NCBI RefSeq assembly: GCF_014695715.1
Contig: NZ_JACJOT010000009.1
Location: 124,001-188,000 of the forward strand
Origin: Microcoleus sp. FACHB-68
Lineage (GTDB): Bacteria; Cyanobacteriota; Cyanobacteriia; Cyanobacteriales; Oscillatoriaceae
DNA length: 64,000 nt
Direction: 5' to 3'
The notes under the pieces were generated by a model. That model made no database searches and was not told where the DNA came from. It saw nothing but the letters and a program-made list of their open reading frames with translations. How positions within the stretch are numbered: the first letter of the stretch is position 1; every line of letters starts with the position of its first letter. Position numbers and translations under genes: made by a program. This document shows, piece after piece, positions 19,449 to 27,874 of the stretch.

Positions 19449-19948
19449 GCTTTACCTTTTTTTGTCTCTAAGTTTGCACCTGCCAAACCTATCAAACTTT
19501 TTAAAATATGTCAAGCTATCTAAAAGATTACTTAAACTTTTTTTTAGAAACTTTTTTGATAAAACTTCGTCTCTTAAAAGATTTAGGCTTAACTGTAAAT
19601 TGCCTTAAGTTGCTCGCTAGAAAAAGGCCGACTTTTAACTAAAGACAAAGATTAACCCAGAGAATTTAAGGATAAATACTGATCAACCATTATATGAAGG
19701 AAGGAAGAGATTACACCTTTCTAATTTGGCGCTCACACGCTTTCAATAAAACAGCGTATGCGTTATTGATAGTAGTTTACCCCTATTGGCAACATTACCG
19801 ATAGAAATACCCAAGCAATCAGCGCGATTCGCGCAACTCCTGCTGAGCGAAGAATAGTGAGGAGCCGGCAACCACACCCACTCCTCAATATAAATTGTTT
19901 GCAACACCGGCACTCAAGCGCCACGCTTTTTTCGTGCCAGATATTCCA
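19449..19948. other. intergenic region without a supported gene
   Basis: About 500 bp between two minus-strand genes, with long T-rich runs near 19540-19600 on the plus strand. No gene or clear terminator seen. Confidence 0.5.
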
Positions 19949-22393
19949 TCAAAGCGTAGTGCCAGCAAACTCTCCCTGAAACCGAACTTTCTCAAAGTGT
20001 TGGCATTCGAGTTGTTGCCCCTGATACGAAACCTCGATATCATCCACCCAAGCTTGCTGTAGCGTAACGCCATGCAGATGCAGCCGTACAGTTGTATAGG
20101 GGAACGGGTAATCTCCGGAAGATTCCCAAGTGAGTTCTAAACTGTTTGAGGATAACACCATTTGGAAACGATCCACCCGGTATCCTCCATAGCCATCACC
20201 GGCATCGCTGTAGAGGTAATCCACAGATGTTTCTGTCTCAGGCGGGTAAAGGTGCAGAGTTAATTGCCCCTCCGCTTCCATTGGCAAAATCGTGCCGGCT
20301 TTCACCAAAACCGGAATCTGCTCTAATGGTGCTTCAAGCTCAACCATCTGCCCACCTTGAAGTTGGGCGTCATCCCAGAAATGATACCACCGCCCCTGCG
20401 GCAATCTCACCGCTCGCGAGCGTGCGCCATCGAATACAATCGGACAAATTAAGAGCGCTTCACCCAACAAGAATGCATCATCGATCCCCCAGAGTGCTTC
20501 GTCATGACTATCAGACCAGAAAAGCGGACGAACCGGCGGATAACCCTTTTTACTGGCTTCCCAAGCCAACGTGTAGAAGTAGGGAAGCAGCCGGTAGCGC
20601 AGTTCCAAGAATTGCCGAATGATACTCAGGTAAGGTTCGCCATACGTCCAAGGTGTGCGCTGTTCAACGTTATTAGAAGAGTGGGTGCGGCAAAACGTTA
20701 AAAAGCTAGACATTTGGAACCAGCGCAGGTAAAGCTCAGCGGGAGGATTTCCTTGGAAACCGCCAATATCTGGGCCACTGTAAGGAATTCCTGACAATCC
20801 TAAACCCACGACTGTTGATACAGTCAGTCGCAGCGCAGCCCAGGTACACTCAATGTCACCCGTCCAAGTCCAGGCATAGCGCTGGAGTCCCGCCCAACCG
20901 GCACGAGAAACAATAAAAGGACGCCGATCCTGGTAGCCGCGCAGGGCTTCGTAGCCGGCTTCCGCTTGCAGCAACCCATAAATATTATGAGCCTCGCGGT
21001 GATCCCCGCCTCTGCCTTCCATTAAATGCTGGGTTGGTTTGGGCAGTGAGCGATCGCCCCAAAGGATAAAGGCTGCCGGCTCGTTCATATCATGCCAAAA
21101 TCCCGCCACGCCGACATCAAGAAGGTATAAATACTGCCGGCTCCACCACTTGCGAACCACCGGATTTGTAAAGTCTGGGAAAACACACCAACCGGGCCAA
21201 ACCGGGGCCACCACAAGCTTGCCATCAGGGAGCCGGCAAAACGCTTCCAGCAATTGACCTTCTAGGAATAAGTTACTTTGCCGGCTATATTTAATCCCCG
21301 GATTCATAATCGTAATAAACCGCACCCCTTGCTCTGCGAGTTCTTGCGTAAAACCCTTGAGATTGGGAAATCGATCTGGGTCGATTGTAAAGGCACGAAA
21401 CCCAACCTGAATATCGATATCTAGGTGAATGGCACTCAGCGGCAAATTGTGACGTTTAAACGCCTCTGCTTCTTCTCTAACGACCTCTTCGGTACGGTAG
21501 CCCCAGTGAGATTGGTGATAGCCCAAAGCCCAGCGGGGAGGCAGGGGGGCGCGTCCGGTTAACTCTGTATAGCGCTCTAGCAGATGAGGAGGAGAGCCAG
21601 AACTTAGATAATAACGCAGCGATCCCCCTTCAAAATCGGCGGTGGCATTATCATCAAAGGTAAATTTTGCCTCAAAAGAATTTTCATAGAAAATGAGGTA
21701 ACTCCCTGAAGCGTGAAGTCCGATATAAACGGGAATGCAGATATACATCGGGTCTGAACCCGGCCCATACATCCCCGCCGCGTCGTAGTTCCACATCCGG
21801 TAAGAAGTTTGCACTCTGCCGTCTTTGGGATCGCGCAGATTGATCGGAAATGCGCGTTCTCCAAGTCCGTAGATGTGTTCTTCTTTTCGCAGTTGCGCTT
21901 GATGAACCCATCCGTCACCCTTCCGCTGGGGAGGCATTTCTTCCCGCAATAGTTGCCCATCGGCGTCGTAAAATTTCAGACTGCCATCAATGCTAACCGT
22001 CACTTTCAGGCCGGCTGGCTCTTGGCTTGATACACTCCAGCTATCACCGGCTTCTTCCAGTACGGTTTCTACATCTGGCCAATCTTGACGGGCGATGGCG
22101 TAGGGAACCGGCGCGATGCCGCCTAACCAGTTTACTCGGACAAAATCAGGCTTGAGAAAGCTGATTTCTAGTTCTGTTTGCTCGAAGTAAAAATGAGCGC
22201 CTCTGGCAGTTGGCTCAGCCTTGAGGAGTTTTCCGGGTTTGTCAAACGCTTCCTGTGCCGGTGGGATGGCAAACTCGCGTTCTAGCCGGTCTCGTCTGCG
22301 CGAATACAGATACGCCTTTGGGGTGTAGCTCACGTAGAAGAGCGACCCTAAAAAAAACTTGACTTTCAGTGATAGCTGCTTGAAGAGGCTCAT
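19949..22393 (-). CDS. glycoside hydrolase family 31 alpha-glucosidase
   Basis: An 814-residue GH31 enzyme that releases alpha-linked glucose (or xylose) with retention of configuration. Order: N-terminal beta-sandwich (to about 265), (beta/alpha)8 catalytic barrel (about 280-640), C-terminal beta domains. The catalytic nucleophile is Asp435 in FWHDMNEPAAF, and the barrel entry PLPPRWALGYHQSHWGYR and PYSGPDIGGFQGNPP are diagnostic. The barrel carrying the acid/base is complete. No signal peptide is obvious, so it probably acts in the cytoplasm on glycogen- or maltose-derived substrates (inference). Long monocistronic gene. Confidence 0.93.
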   Translation of the reverse strand: MSLFKQLSLKVKFFLGSLFYVSYTPKAYLYSRRRDRLEREFAIPPAQEAFDKPGKLLKAEPTARGAHFYFEQTELEISFLKPDFVRVNWLGGIAPVPYAIARQDWPDVETVLEEAGDSWSVSSQEPAGLKVTVSIDGSLKFYDADGQLLREEMPPQRKGDGWVHQAQLRKEEHIYGLGERAFPINLRDPKDGRVQTSYRMWNYDAAGMYGPGSDPMYICIPVYIGLHASGSYLIFYENSFEAKFTFDDNATADFEGGSLRYYLSSGSPPHLLERYTELTGRAPLPPRWALGYHQSHWGYRTEEVVREEAEAFKRHNLPLSAIHLDIDIQVGFRAFTIDPDRFPNLKGFTQELAEQGVRFITIMNPGIKYSRQSNLFLEGQLLEAFCRLPDGKLVVAPVWPGWCVFPDFTNPVVRKWWSRQYLYLLDVGVAGFWHDMNEPAAFILWGDRSLPKPTQHLMEGRGGDHREAHNIYGLLQAEAGYEALRGYQDRRPFIVSRAGWAGLQRYAWTWTGDIECTWAALRLTVSTVVGLGLSGIPYSGPDIGGFQGNPPAELYLRWFQMSSFLTFCRTHSSNNVEQRTPWTYGEPYLSIIRQFLELRYRLLPYFYTLAWEASKKGYPPVRPLFWSDSHDEALWGIDDAFLLGEALLICPIVFDGARSRAVRLPQGRWYHFWDDAQLQGGQMVELEAPLEQIPVLVKAGTILPMEAEGQLTLHLYPPETETSVDYLYSDAGDGYGGYRVDRFQMVLSSNSLELTWESSGDYPFPYTTVRLHLHGVTLQQAWVDDIEVSYQGQQLECQHFEKVRFQGEFAGTTL

Positions 22394-22756
22394 AAGGCTT
22401 TTGTCAGTTTGCGATCAGATGTTGTCAGCCGCCTAACAATTTCTTTAATAGTTAAACTCTTCAATTATTTGCAAGTTTCACTGCCGGCGTTATCAATCCT
22501 GGGACGGATTTACTCCAATGAATAGAAGTTTCTGATGTTCGTGACTTTTTTCCAAGTACGAATTTTATACTTCAAATGTAATTGTTACTTTTGCTACAGT
22601 TGAATTCGCTTAAGTATTGCCGGCTACAACTGATATTCACACAGAATTATTCCTTAAGTAAAAAACAAATCAACTGTAAGGATGAAGTTGTTATTTTTAA
22701 GCTGCTGTTGAATGTAGAGGATATCTAAGAATTCTTTTACTCAAAACACTACAGCC
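22394..22756. other. divergent intergenic region
   Basis: About 360 bp between the diverging glucosidase and small hypothetical genes. It should hold both promoters. I see no further gene. Confidence 0.5.
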
Positions 22757-23167
22757 ATGTTTGACCTCGGAGATTGCGTCGTCAATCTAAAAACCGACAA
22801 CTTCGGCAAAGTTATTGGATACGGCCACAAAATGAGTGACAATGTTTATACGACAACGCTTAAAGTTTTAGTGGCGCAATCTGAAACTTCTGGAAAAAGA
22901 AGATTTATATTCAGCCTGGGTGACGGGGTCGGAAATAAATTCTTCCACTGCTTCAAAATTAACCAGTTTCCAGGCAAAAAAAATATAACCGAACCAGGAG
23001 AGTGCGGGAGAGAATTTAAGGGCAGACATCTTGCCTGCCCTCGCCCGCGTATTTTTCCCACTATGCTGCCTCAGGATTCAGTTGAATCATCTCCCAAGTT
23101 GTATAGGTTCCAACTGGACTCCACAGCAAATAAGGTAAAAGTAAAGCCGCTGCCCATCCTGAAATAG
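22757..23167 (+). CDS. small hypothetical protein, probably extended by a frameshift
   Basis: An open frame of 136 codons starting MFDLGDCVVNLKTDNFGKVI. The first 73 residues look protein-like (a small beta-rich domain). After an eight-A run at 22976-22983 the frame passes straight through a strong hairpin-T-run terminator and overlaps the TspO-like gene on the opposite strand by about 107 bp. Skipping one A would give a TAA at 22986-22988, just before the terminator, making a 75-residue protein. I think the shorter product is the biological one, either because of a sequencing indel or slippage. No family recognised. Confidence 0.5.
   Translation: MFDLGDCVVNLKTDNFGKVIGYGHKMSDNVYTTTLKVLVAQSETSGKRRFIFSLGDGVGNKFFHCFKINQFPGKKNITEPGECGREFKGRHLACPRPRIFPTMLPQDSVESSPKLYRFQLDSTANKVKVKPLPILK
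23004..23056 (+). terminator. two-stem intrinsic terminator
   Basis: GCGGG at 23004-23008 pairs with CCCGC at 23044-23048, and inside it GGGCAG at 23020-23025 pairs with CTGCCC at 23035-23040. A T-run follows at 23052-23056. It lies within the extended frame of the upstream gene and next to the 3' end of the minus-strand TspO-like gene. Confidence 0.7.
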
Positions 23168-23534
23168 GCCAAGCAAGCAGTGCCAGTACAACGCCTAAAA
23201 TAACTCCAGATCCTCCTAGAATTGTGCCAATTTTCAGGCTACGAAGTCTGAGGGTCATCGGAATATAAGCGACTGTTACAATCTCCAGTAGCAGGTATAA
23301 TCCCATCAGCAGCCAAGTTTTGAGGCTGCCTGGATCTTTATCCCAAACAATCGTAGCAGAGGCGGCTCCTGCCACAAAAACTATAGTCCAAATAAATGGA
23401 ATAGCCGGCTCAAAAACTAGCCAATCAGGCCGGCGCAGGTGTACACCCCATATAGTATCTCGTGGCTTCATCAACGCAGTGCCCAAGGCAACTATGAAGG
23501 TAACACCTCCAATCACCATCCAAGGTTTTATCAT
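23061..23534 (-). CDS. TspO/MBR-like integral membrane protein
   Basis: A 157-residue protein with five hydrophobic segments, matching the five-helix TspO fold. Seen: Trp-rich loops (PDWLVFEPAIPFIWTIVF), a PISGWAAALLLPYLLW helix pair and the C-terminal WSPVGTYTTWEMIQLNP, which parallels the family's Pro-Tyr-x2-Trp...Leu-Asn end. TspO proteins bind tetrapyrroles or cholesterol-like ligands. The N-terminus lacks the strictest family signature, so the assignment is to the broad family. Confidence 0.65.
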   Translation of the reverse strand: MIKPWMVIGGVTFIVALGTALMKPRDTIWGVHLRRPDWLVFEPAIPFIWTIVFVAGAASATIVWDKDPGSLKTWLLMGLYLLLEIVTVAYIPMTLRLRSLKIGTILGGSGVILGVVLALLAWPISGWAAALLLPYLLWSPVGTYTTWEMIQLNPEAA

Positions 23535-23675
23535 CTTTTGACCCTTCAGTAAACGGCAAAGTTCTGCTGCTTTGAATTTGAAAAACAGCCCGATAAAATG
23601 ATCGTGTCAGGTTCAATCAAGACTTTAATCAGCCTTTGGGATGAAAGTGCTTTACAACCTAAGTTGAGTTCAGGC

Positions 23676-24317
23676 TTATTTGCCCAAAGATATCGAAAAA
23701 GGCCCAAATCCTACTGAAGCCGAACGAGCTGCCTCTTCTGCGATCTCTACAAGAGTTGGCAAAGCTACAAAGCGAACGCTTTCAGGTGAGCTAAATTTGA
23801 TTTCTCCGGGATCTTTGTGAATTTCAGAAGTGACAACTAACAGACGGAATGAATAAGTCTCTGTCTTCTGGAAAGGACGCAAAACAAAGTCAATTTCAGA
23901 CTTTGGTTCACCAAAGGTGAGCGGCGTAAGTTGCTCGACTTGATGATGTCTATCAGGTGATTGTGACTCTATATAGATTGCTACATCGCCTTGAGTTAAG
24001 GTAATACCAAATTTAAAGTCCTCAAAATCTTCGTCTCCTTGATTGCTGACATGGAGCTGAACGAGCTGTACTTCTTCATATTTATAATCTTTTTCACCGT
24101 CAGACAAGGTAATTTGGTTGCGGTGACTGGAAGGCCCAAGGGGGTCTTTAAAAGTAGGAAATGTATCAACTCGGCGACCGATGGGTTGTTTTTGCTTCCG
24201 AAAATTAGAAATAGCAGTTTGAATTAATACTCCAACTACAACACCGGCAAGAGCGATGCCGGCAAGCACAAGGATTACAATTGTGTCCCACCTGATATCA
24301 GAAAATTGTTCTAACAA
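23676..24317 (-). CDS. membrane-anchored protein of unknown function
   Basis: A 213-residue protein with one N-terminal helix (TIVILVLAGIALAGVVVGVL, about 12-33) and a soluble domain of alternating beta-strand character. VQLHVSNQGDEDFEDFKFGI and QLTPLTFGEPKSEIDFVL suggest an immunoglobulin-like or DUF-type beta sandwich. No family recognised. It faces either side of the membrane. Confidence 0.65.
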   Translation of the reverse strand: MLEQFSDIRWDTIVILVLAGIALAGVVVGVLIQTAISNFRKQKQPIGRRVDTFPTFKDPLGPSSHRNQITLSDGEKDYKYEEVQLVQLHVSNQGDEDFEDFKFGITLTQGDVAIYIESQSPDRHHQVEQLTPLTFGEPKSEIDFVLRPFQKTETYSFRLLVVTSEIHKDPGEIKFSSPESVRFVALPTLVEIAEEAARSASVGFGPFSISLGK

Positions 24318-24696
24318 AGTTACTCCTTTGATTAAAGTGAATTATGACTTTAGATGTATTCGCTAACACACCATATTTTTACAAAAGAACTCACCTATTT
24401 TTTTAAATGCTGAGGTTGCTTTGTAAATCAGGGTATCTGCTTCTAATTCTAATAATTTTAATTGACTTGCCACGCTCAAATTATTCGCTAAGGCATAAAT
24501 CTGGAGGCAATACAGCTCGGTTAAGGATATTGGTAAGCCCAAAAACGTTGAATCAAGTGGGCGAGAAAGTGGGAAAGCACAGGAACAGGGCAATGAGGAA
24601 ACGACATGAAGGAAGTGTATCGGCAAAAAAAGCTACTGTGGCCTTCACTTGGAAGCCGGCATTTTAAAAATTCATTAAACTTTATCAAAGACAGGG
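24318..24696. other. intergenic region without a supported gene
   Basis: About 380 bp, divergent promoters expected. Two overlapping short open frames on opposite strands have no recognisable motifs, so no gene is called. Confidence 0.45.
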
Positions 24697-25644
24697 ATGC
24701 TTATTGAGCAGCTCGCCGGCAGTTCCTACAAAAACAAGAAGTTTATGACGGTTCGCAAGGACACAATTTTTGAGCGCTTCTTAGCGCCGGTGTTTCAACT
24801 CCTGATTGATCGCGACGAACTTGATCGGTTTTATAAAAGTATCGATTGGGAAGCTGAAGCCGCTCGCTTTGTCGCCCCAGATTTCGCTTATCCCGACTAT
24901 TACAGCACCCAAAATTTCCACGGTATCCAAAACGGATATCTGAATGCCGGCGCGGCAGTTTCCTACGATCCCATCACCCAGTATGTGATGCCGCCTCATG
25001 AAACTTGGGTGCGCCAAGGTTTAATTGATGCAATTCGATGCCGGCCTCGACGGATTTTAGATTTGGGCTGCGGCACCGGCTCAACGACGCTGATGTTAAA
25101 ACAAGCGTTTCCCGAAGCCGAAGTCATTGGTCTGGATCTGTCACCCTATATGCTGGTAAGGGCTGAGTATAAAGCCAGAGAAGCTGGATTGAACATTCAG
25201 TGGCGTCATGGCAAAGCTGAAACCACCGGCTTCCCTGACGCCTCCTTTGATTTAGTTACCGCATCGTTGCTGTTCCACGAAACACCGCCGGCAGTCTCCC
25301 AAGCGATCCTCCGCGAAAGCTTTCGGCTGCTTACTCCAGGCGGCGAGATGATGGTATTAGATGGCCGTCAAAAAACTTTGCGTCAAAGCGAGTGGTTAAC
25401 TGATATTTTTGAAGAGCCTTACATCAAAGACTATGCTGCCGGTAGCCTGGATGCTTGGATCGGAGCCGCTGGATTTGAGGCTACCCGCACCGAGGATCTG
25501 TGGTGGGTGCATCAAGTGAGTGGGGGTGTTAAACCGCTTTCAGCTCAAGATGCAGCAGCCGTGAGAGCGCGAGTACGCCCGGATACAACCGGCATCTCGG
25601 ACAGTCCCGATTCAGATGGTTTGCCGGCTCCAGCCTTCAGTTAA
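24697..25644 (+). CDS. class I SAM-dependent methyltransferase
   Basis: A 315-residue methyltransferase. Seen: SAM-binding motif I ILDLGCGTGSTTLML near residue 123, acidic motif EVIGLDLSPYML, and motif III/IV region FDLVTASLLFHE. A long N-terminal helical extension (residues 1-110, SIDWEAEAARFVAPDFAYP) precedes the fold. ATG 24697 is used; ATG 24745 (MTVRKDT) is also possible and would remove 16 residues. Acceptor is unknown. Confidence 0.85.
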   Translation: MLIEQLAGSSYKNKKFMTVRKDTIFERFLAPVFQLLIDRDELDRFYKSIDWEAEAARFVAPDFAYPDYYSTQNFHGIQNGYLNAGAAVSYDPITQYVMPPHETWVRQGLIDAIRCRPRRILDLGCGTGSTTLMLKQAFPEAEVIGLDLSPYMLVRAEYKAREAGLNIQWRHGKAETTGFPDASFDLVTASLLFHETPPAVSQAILRESFRLLTPGGEMMVLDGRQKTLRQSEWLTDIFEEPYIKDYAAGSLDAWIGAAGFEATRTEDLWWVHQVSGGVKPLSAQDAAAVRARVRPDTTGISDSPDSDGLPAPAFS

Positions 25645-25727
25645 GTGGGATGTATTAAGGCTTCTTGACTGTTTGTTTCTTTTATGCTTAACCTATTTAC
25701 TTTTGCCTTCCCAAGCCCCCAGTCCAG

Positions 25728-26450
25728 ATGACTCTCAAAGCAGTTTTATTTGATTTCAACGGTGTCATTATCAACGATGAGCCAATCCACAAGCAGCTGA
25801 TTGAGCAGCTATTTATTGAGGAAAACCTGCGGCCTAAGCGAGGGGAGTTCCGGCAGTTTTGTTTGGGGCGCAGTGATCGCGCTTGTATTAACGAGTTATT
25901 CGCCTCACGCGGGCGAGTTCTGAGTGAGGGCTACTTAAATCAACTGATTGTCCGTAAGGCGCAAGCTTATCAGCAACACTTGGAAACACTGGAAACTTTG
26001 CCTATCTATCCGGGGTTGGAAGACTTTATCTTCAAATTACAAGCTGCCGGCTTGAAACTGGGGGTGGTGAGCGGGGCGCTGCGGGTAGAGATTGAAACGG
26101 TATTAAACCGCGCTCAACTCGCACAGCACTTTCCTGTAATTGTGGCGGGAGACGATATCACCACCAGCAAACCCGAACCCGATGGATATTTGCTGGCAGT
26201 GGAACGCTTGAAGCAGCAGTATCCAGAACTCGACCTGAAACCTTGGGAATGTTTGGCTATTGAAGATACGCCGGCAGGAATTCAGGCGGCTTACCATGCC
26301 ACTATGCAAGTAGTGGGAGTCGCAAATACTTATCCGTTTCATATGCTACAGCGTCAAGCAAGCTGGACGGTAGATTATCTGGCAGACTTGGAACTTGATC
26401 GGGTGCAGCATGACTATGAGCAAGCGATGATTGAACAAAAAGCGGGATAA
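25728..26450 (+). CDS. HAD-superfamily hydrolase, phosphoglucomutase/phosphatase type
   Basis: A 240-residue HAD protein with a C1-type cap. Seen: motif I VLFDFNGVIINDEPIH, motif II VVSGAL near residue 110, the motif III Lys in TTSKPEPDGY, and motif IV IEDTPAGIQAA. In motif I the second acid/base Asp of the usual DxD is Asn (DFN). The nucleophile Asp is present, but the missing acid/base could slow or change catalysis compared with beta-phosphoglucomutase. Substrate unknown. Confidence 0.85.
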   Translation: MTLKAVLFDFNGVIINDEPIHKQLIEQLFIEENLRPKRGEFRQFCLGRSDRACINELFASRGRVLSEGYLNQLIVRKAQAYQQHLETLETLPIYPGLEDFIFKLQAAGLKLGVVSGALRVEIETVLNRAQLAQHFPVIVAGDDITTSKPEPDGYLLAVERLKQQYPELDLKPWECLAIEDTPAGIQAAYHATMQVVGVANTYPFHMLQRQASWTVDYLADLELDRVQHDYEQAMIEQKAG

Positions 26451-26567
26451 GCCGGCTCGTGATTTTCAAGTTGAGATCTGAGATTTGCAATAAATTCACA
26501 CACAGTCCTCTTGGTTAGTGCTAAGATGGTTTAGGCACGAAATCAGGCGTGCCGGTTTCGCTTGTAA

Positions 26568-26640
26568 GGGGAATTAGCTCAGCTGGTAGAGCGCTGCGAT
26601 CGCACCGCAGAGGTCAGGGATTCGAGTTCCCTATTCTCCA
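26568..26640 (+). tRNA. tRNA-Ala (anticodon CGC)
   Basis: A 73-nt cloverleaf. Acceptor stem GGGGAAT/ATTCTCC contains the G3:U70 wobble pair that identifies alanine tRNAs. The anticodon stem CTGCG/CGCAG encloses loop ATCGCAC, giving anticodon CGC. The HIP1 octamer GCGATCGC lies inside the anticodon arm. No encoded CCA. It borders the CAST relic, consistent with the known preference of type V-K CASTs for tRNA genes. Confidence 0.95.
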
Positions 26641-26648
26641 TTAGTTTT

Positions 26649-26695
26649 TGTCGAATGTCACATTATTTATCCGTGTTGACACATTGTTGTCCGCG
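26649..26695. repeat. CAST right end with two TnsB-binding-type repeats
   Basis: The terminus TGTCGA at 26649 is followed by two direct repeats, TGTCACATTATTTATCCG at 26656 and TGACACATTGTTGTCCG at 26677, spaced 21 bp. This layout (TGT terminus plus repeated about 18-bp TnsB sites) fits the ends of V-K elements. It lies 8 bp after the tRNA 3' end. Confidence 0.7.
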
Positions 26696-26718
26696 ATGCT
26701 AAATTACCTAAAATTTTT

Positions 26719-26827
26719 CCTTCAACCCGCCCCTATTCGGGAGGTTTGTTGAAACGCTAGAGAATCCAACTACTTTTTTTCTTTTAGGATTTTTCACCCT
26801 GTCCCTATTCAGGAGGTTTGTTGGTAA
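26719..26827 (-). CRISPR. relic CRISPR array: two 37-nt repeats, one 35-nt spacer
   Basis: Read on the minus strand, the well-preserved repeat at 26719-26755 starts GTTTCAACAAACCTCCCG and ends GGGGCGGGTTGAAGG, the same frame as V-K CAST repeats (37 nt, GTTTCAAC start, GTTGAA end). A second, degenerate copy is at 26791-26827 and matches at 28 of 37 positions. The period is 72 bp and the spacer is 26756-26790. A short tail after the last repeat (26718 downwards) could be a former homing spacer, but I see no match to the neighbouring tRNA. No complete cas gene is present. Confidence 0.75.
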
Positions 26828-26847
26828 TATTGCCATGTGGTCAGATA

Positions 26848-27046
26848 TCACCATGCCTTATAAATGCGGTATACAAGAACGATAGCAGACATATAAAATC
26901 GACTGGGTTTACCGAGAACTAGGGGTGCTGTTTTGATATTTGCTAAACAGTTGTTTGACTAGACCCGCAAGCTACCTACCCTGCTGTCGCCAAGTTTCAA
27001 AGTCTGGATATGTGTCAACTTGTTTCAGTAGTTCGTTGCTAGTTAG
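26848..27046 (-). pseudogene. cas12k: cas12k N-terminal fragment (frameshifted)
   Basis: Translation of the minus strand gives NELLKQVDTYPDFETWRQQG in one frame, a TAG stop, then LAGLVKQLF, and in another frame SRFYMSAIVLVYRIYKAW ending at TGA 26848-26850. These match the N-terminal region of Cas12k (NELL-x-QLG-x-HPDFE-x-W and the PSRFYMSAI-x-YIYK motif). At least one nonsense codon and one frameshift are present. The remaining 500 or so residues, including the RuvC-like region, have been deleted; the fragment is fused almost directly to the CRISPR repeats. The 5' end is overwritten by the HNH gene's last codons. Confidence 0.8.
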
Positions 27047-27863
27047 TAATTTCCTTACCTATAAAAATTTCTTCTCTATGACGACGAATAAAATCAGGGT
27101 GCGGGTGAAATTTGTTAGGAAAATGTATTTGTTGCCCGCAATAACCGATAAAGTTGCGATATAAGGTTTCATCCGGTAAGAAACTTTCCAGATATGCACT
27201 AATAATAAGTCTATAATCCTCATCAAATGTAATCAGCCCCTTGTCAAACGCTGTATCTTGAGTACGAGCAAGACACAAACCATTATGAGGATTAAGCCGA
27301 TGCTCTATGTAACTACCCCAGGGTAGTATATGGCTTGCAACCAAAAGTTCGGGAATTGGATTACCAGTAATGCAGCAACGGCTGTTGTAGTTAGCTAAAA
27401 CAGTTTTACGGAAAAAATCCTGTCCTATTCGAGCTTTTACGCTCACTGTTGCTTCTGTTGAACCAGTGGGCTGACTTCTAGGTGTTGTAATCGGTATAGG
27501 GTTATTAAATTTTCGTTTGTTAGGTAGTTCATACTCTTCAGGTATTAAATTTTTAAATAGTTCTTGAAACCGTTCTTCACTTTCAACTCCAAGTTCTTCC
27601 CAATTGTTATAAAACTCTTGCCAAATTTCTCTGTCTGCTTTACTCGCATTGCGAAGACCTTGAACACCTCTGGCTTTTAATAGAGGATCAAGTGAAGCCA
27701 AATTACATAGCTTCATACTTAGGCTGCTTGGTGTTCTTCCTAACTTGTTAGCAACTTCAATAATAATTGGTGTTTTTTCATCTAGCTTTCCAAACGGAAG
27801 CTTGCAGTATAAATTCATTGCGATAATTAGTTCATCTCGTAACCAACGCTTACCTACAGCCAT
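27039..27863 (-). CDS. HNH endonuclease, probable restriction enzyme cargo
   Basis: A 274-residue protein with an intact frame. N-terminal 130 residues are helical (GRTPSSLSMKLCNLASLDPL), a segment often seen before HNH_2-type nuclease domains. The nuclease domain covers about residues 145-250: RCCITGNPIPELLVASHILP (Cys pair and first His), NPHNGLCLARTQDTAFDKG (central Asn; the usual third His position is Gln here). It follows the methyltransferase relic by 12 bp, a restriction-modification arrangement. The catalytic His-to-Gln difference occurs in other family members as far as I recall, so activity is open. Confidence 0.8.
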   Translation of the reverse strand: MAVGKRWLRDELIIAMNLYCKLPFGKLDEKTPIIIEVANKLGRTPSSLSMKLCNLASLDPLLKARGVQGLRNASKADREIWQEFYNNWEELGVESEERFQELFKNLIPEEYELPNKRKFNNPIPITTPRSQPTGSTEATVSVKARIGQDFFRKTVLANYNSRCCITGNPIPELLVASHILPWGSYIEHRLNPHNGLCLARTQDTAFDKGLITFDEDYRLIISAYLESFLPDETLYRNFIGYCGQQIHFPNKFHPHPDFIRRHREEIFIGKEITN

Positions 27864-27874
27864 TTTTTAGTACC

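Noticed and set aside
24363-24626. 87-codon minus-strand frame
   Set aside because: Equally long open frame on the other strand, no family signal.
26756-26790. Spacer matching tRNA-Ala
   Set aside because: No shared stretch with the tRNA by eye.
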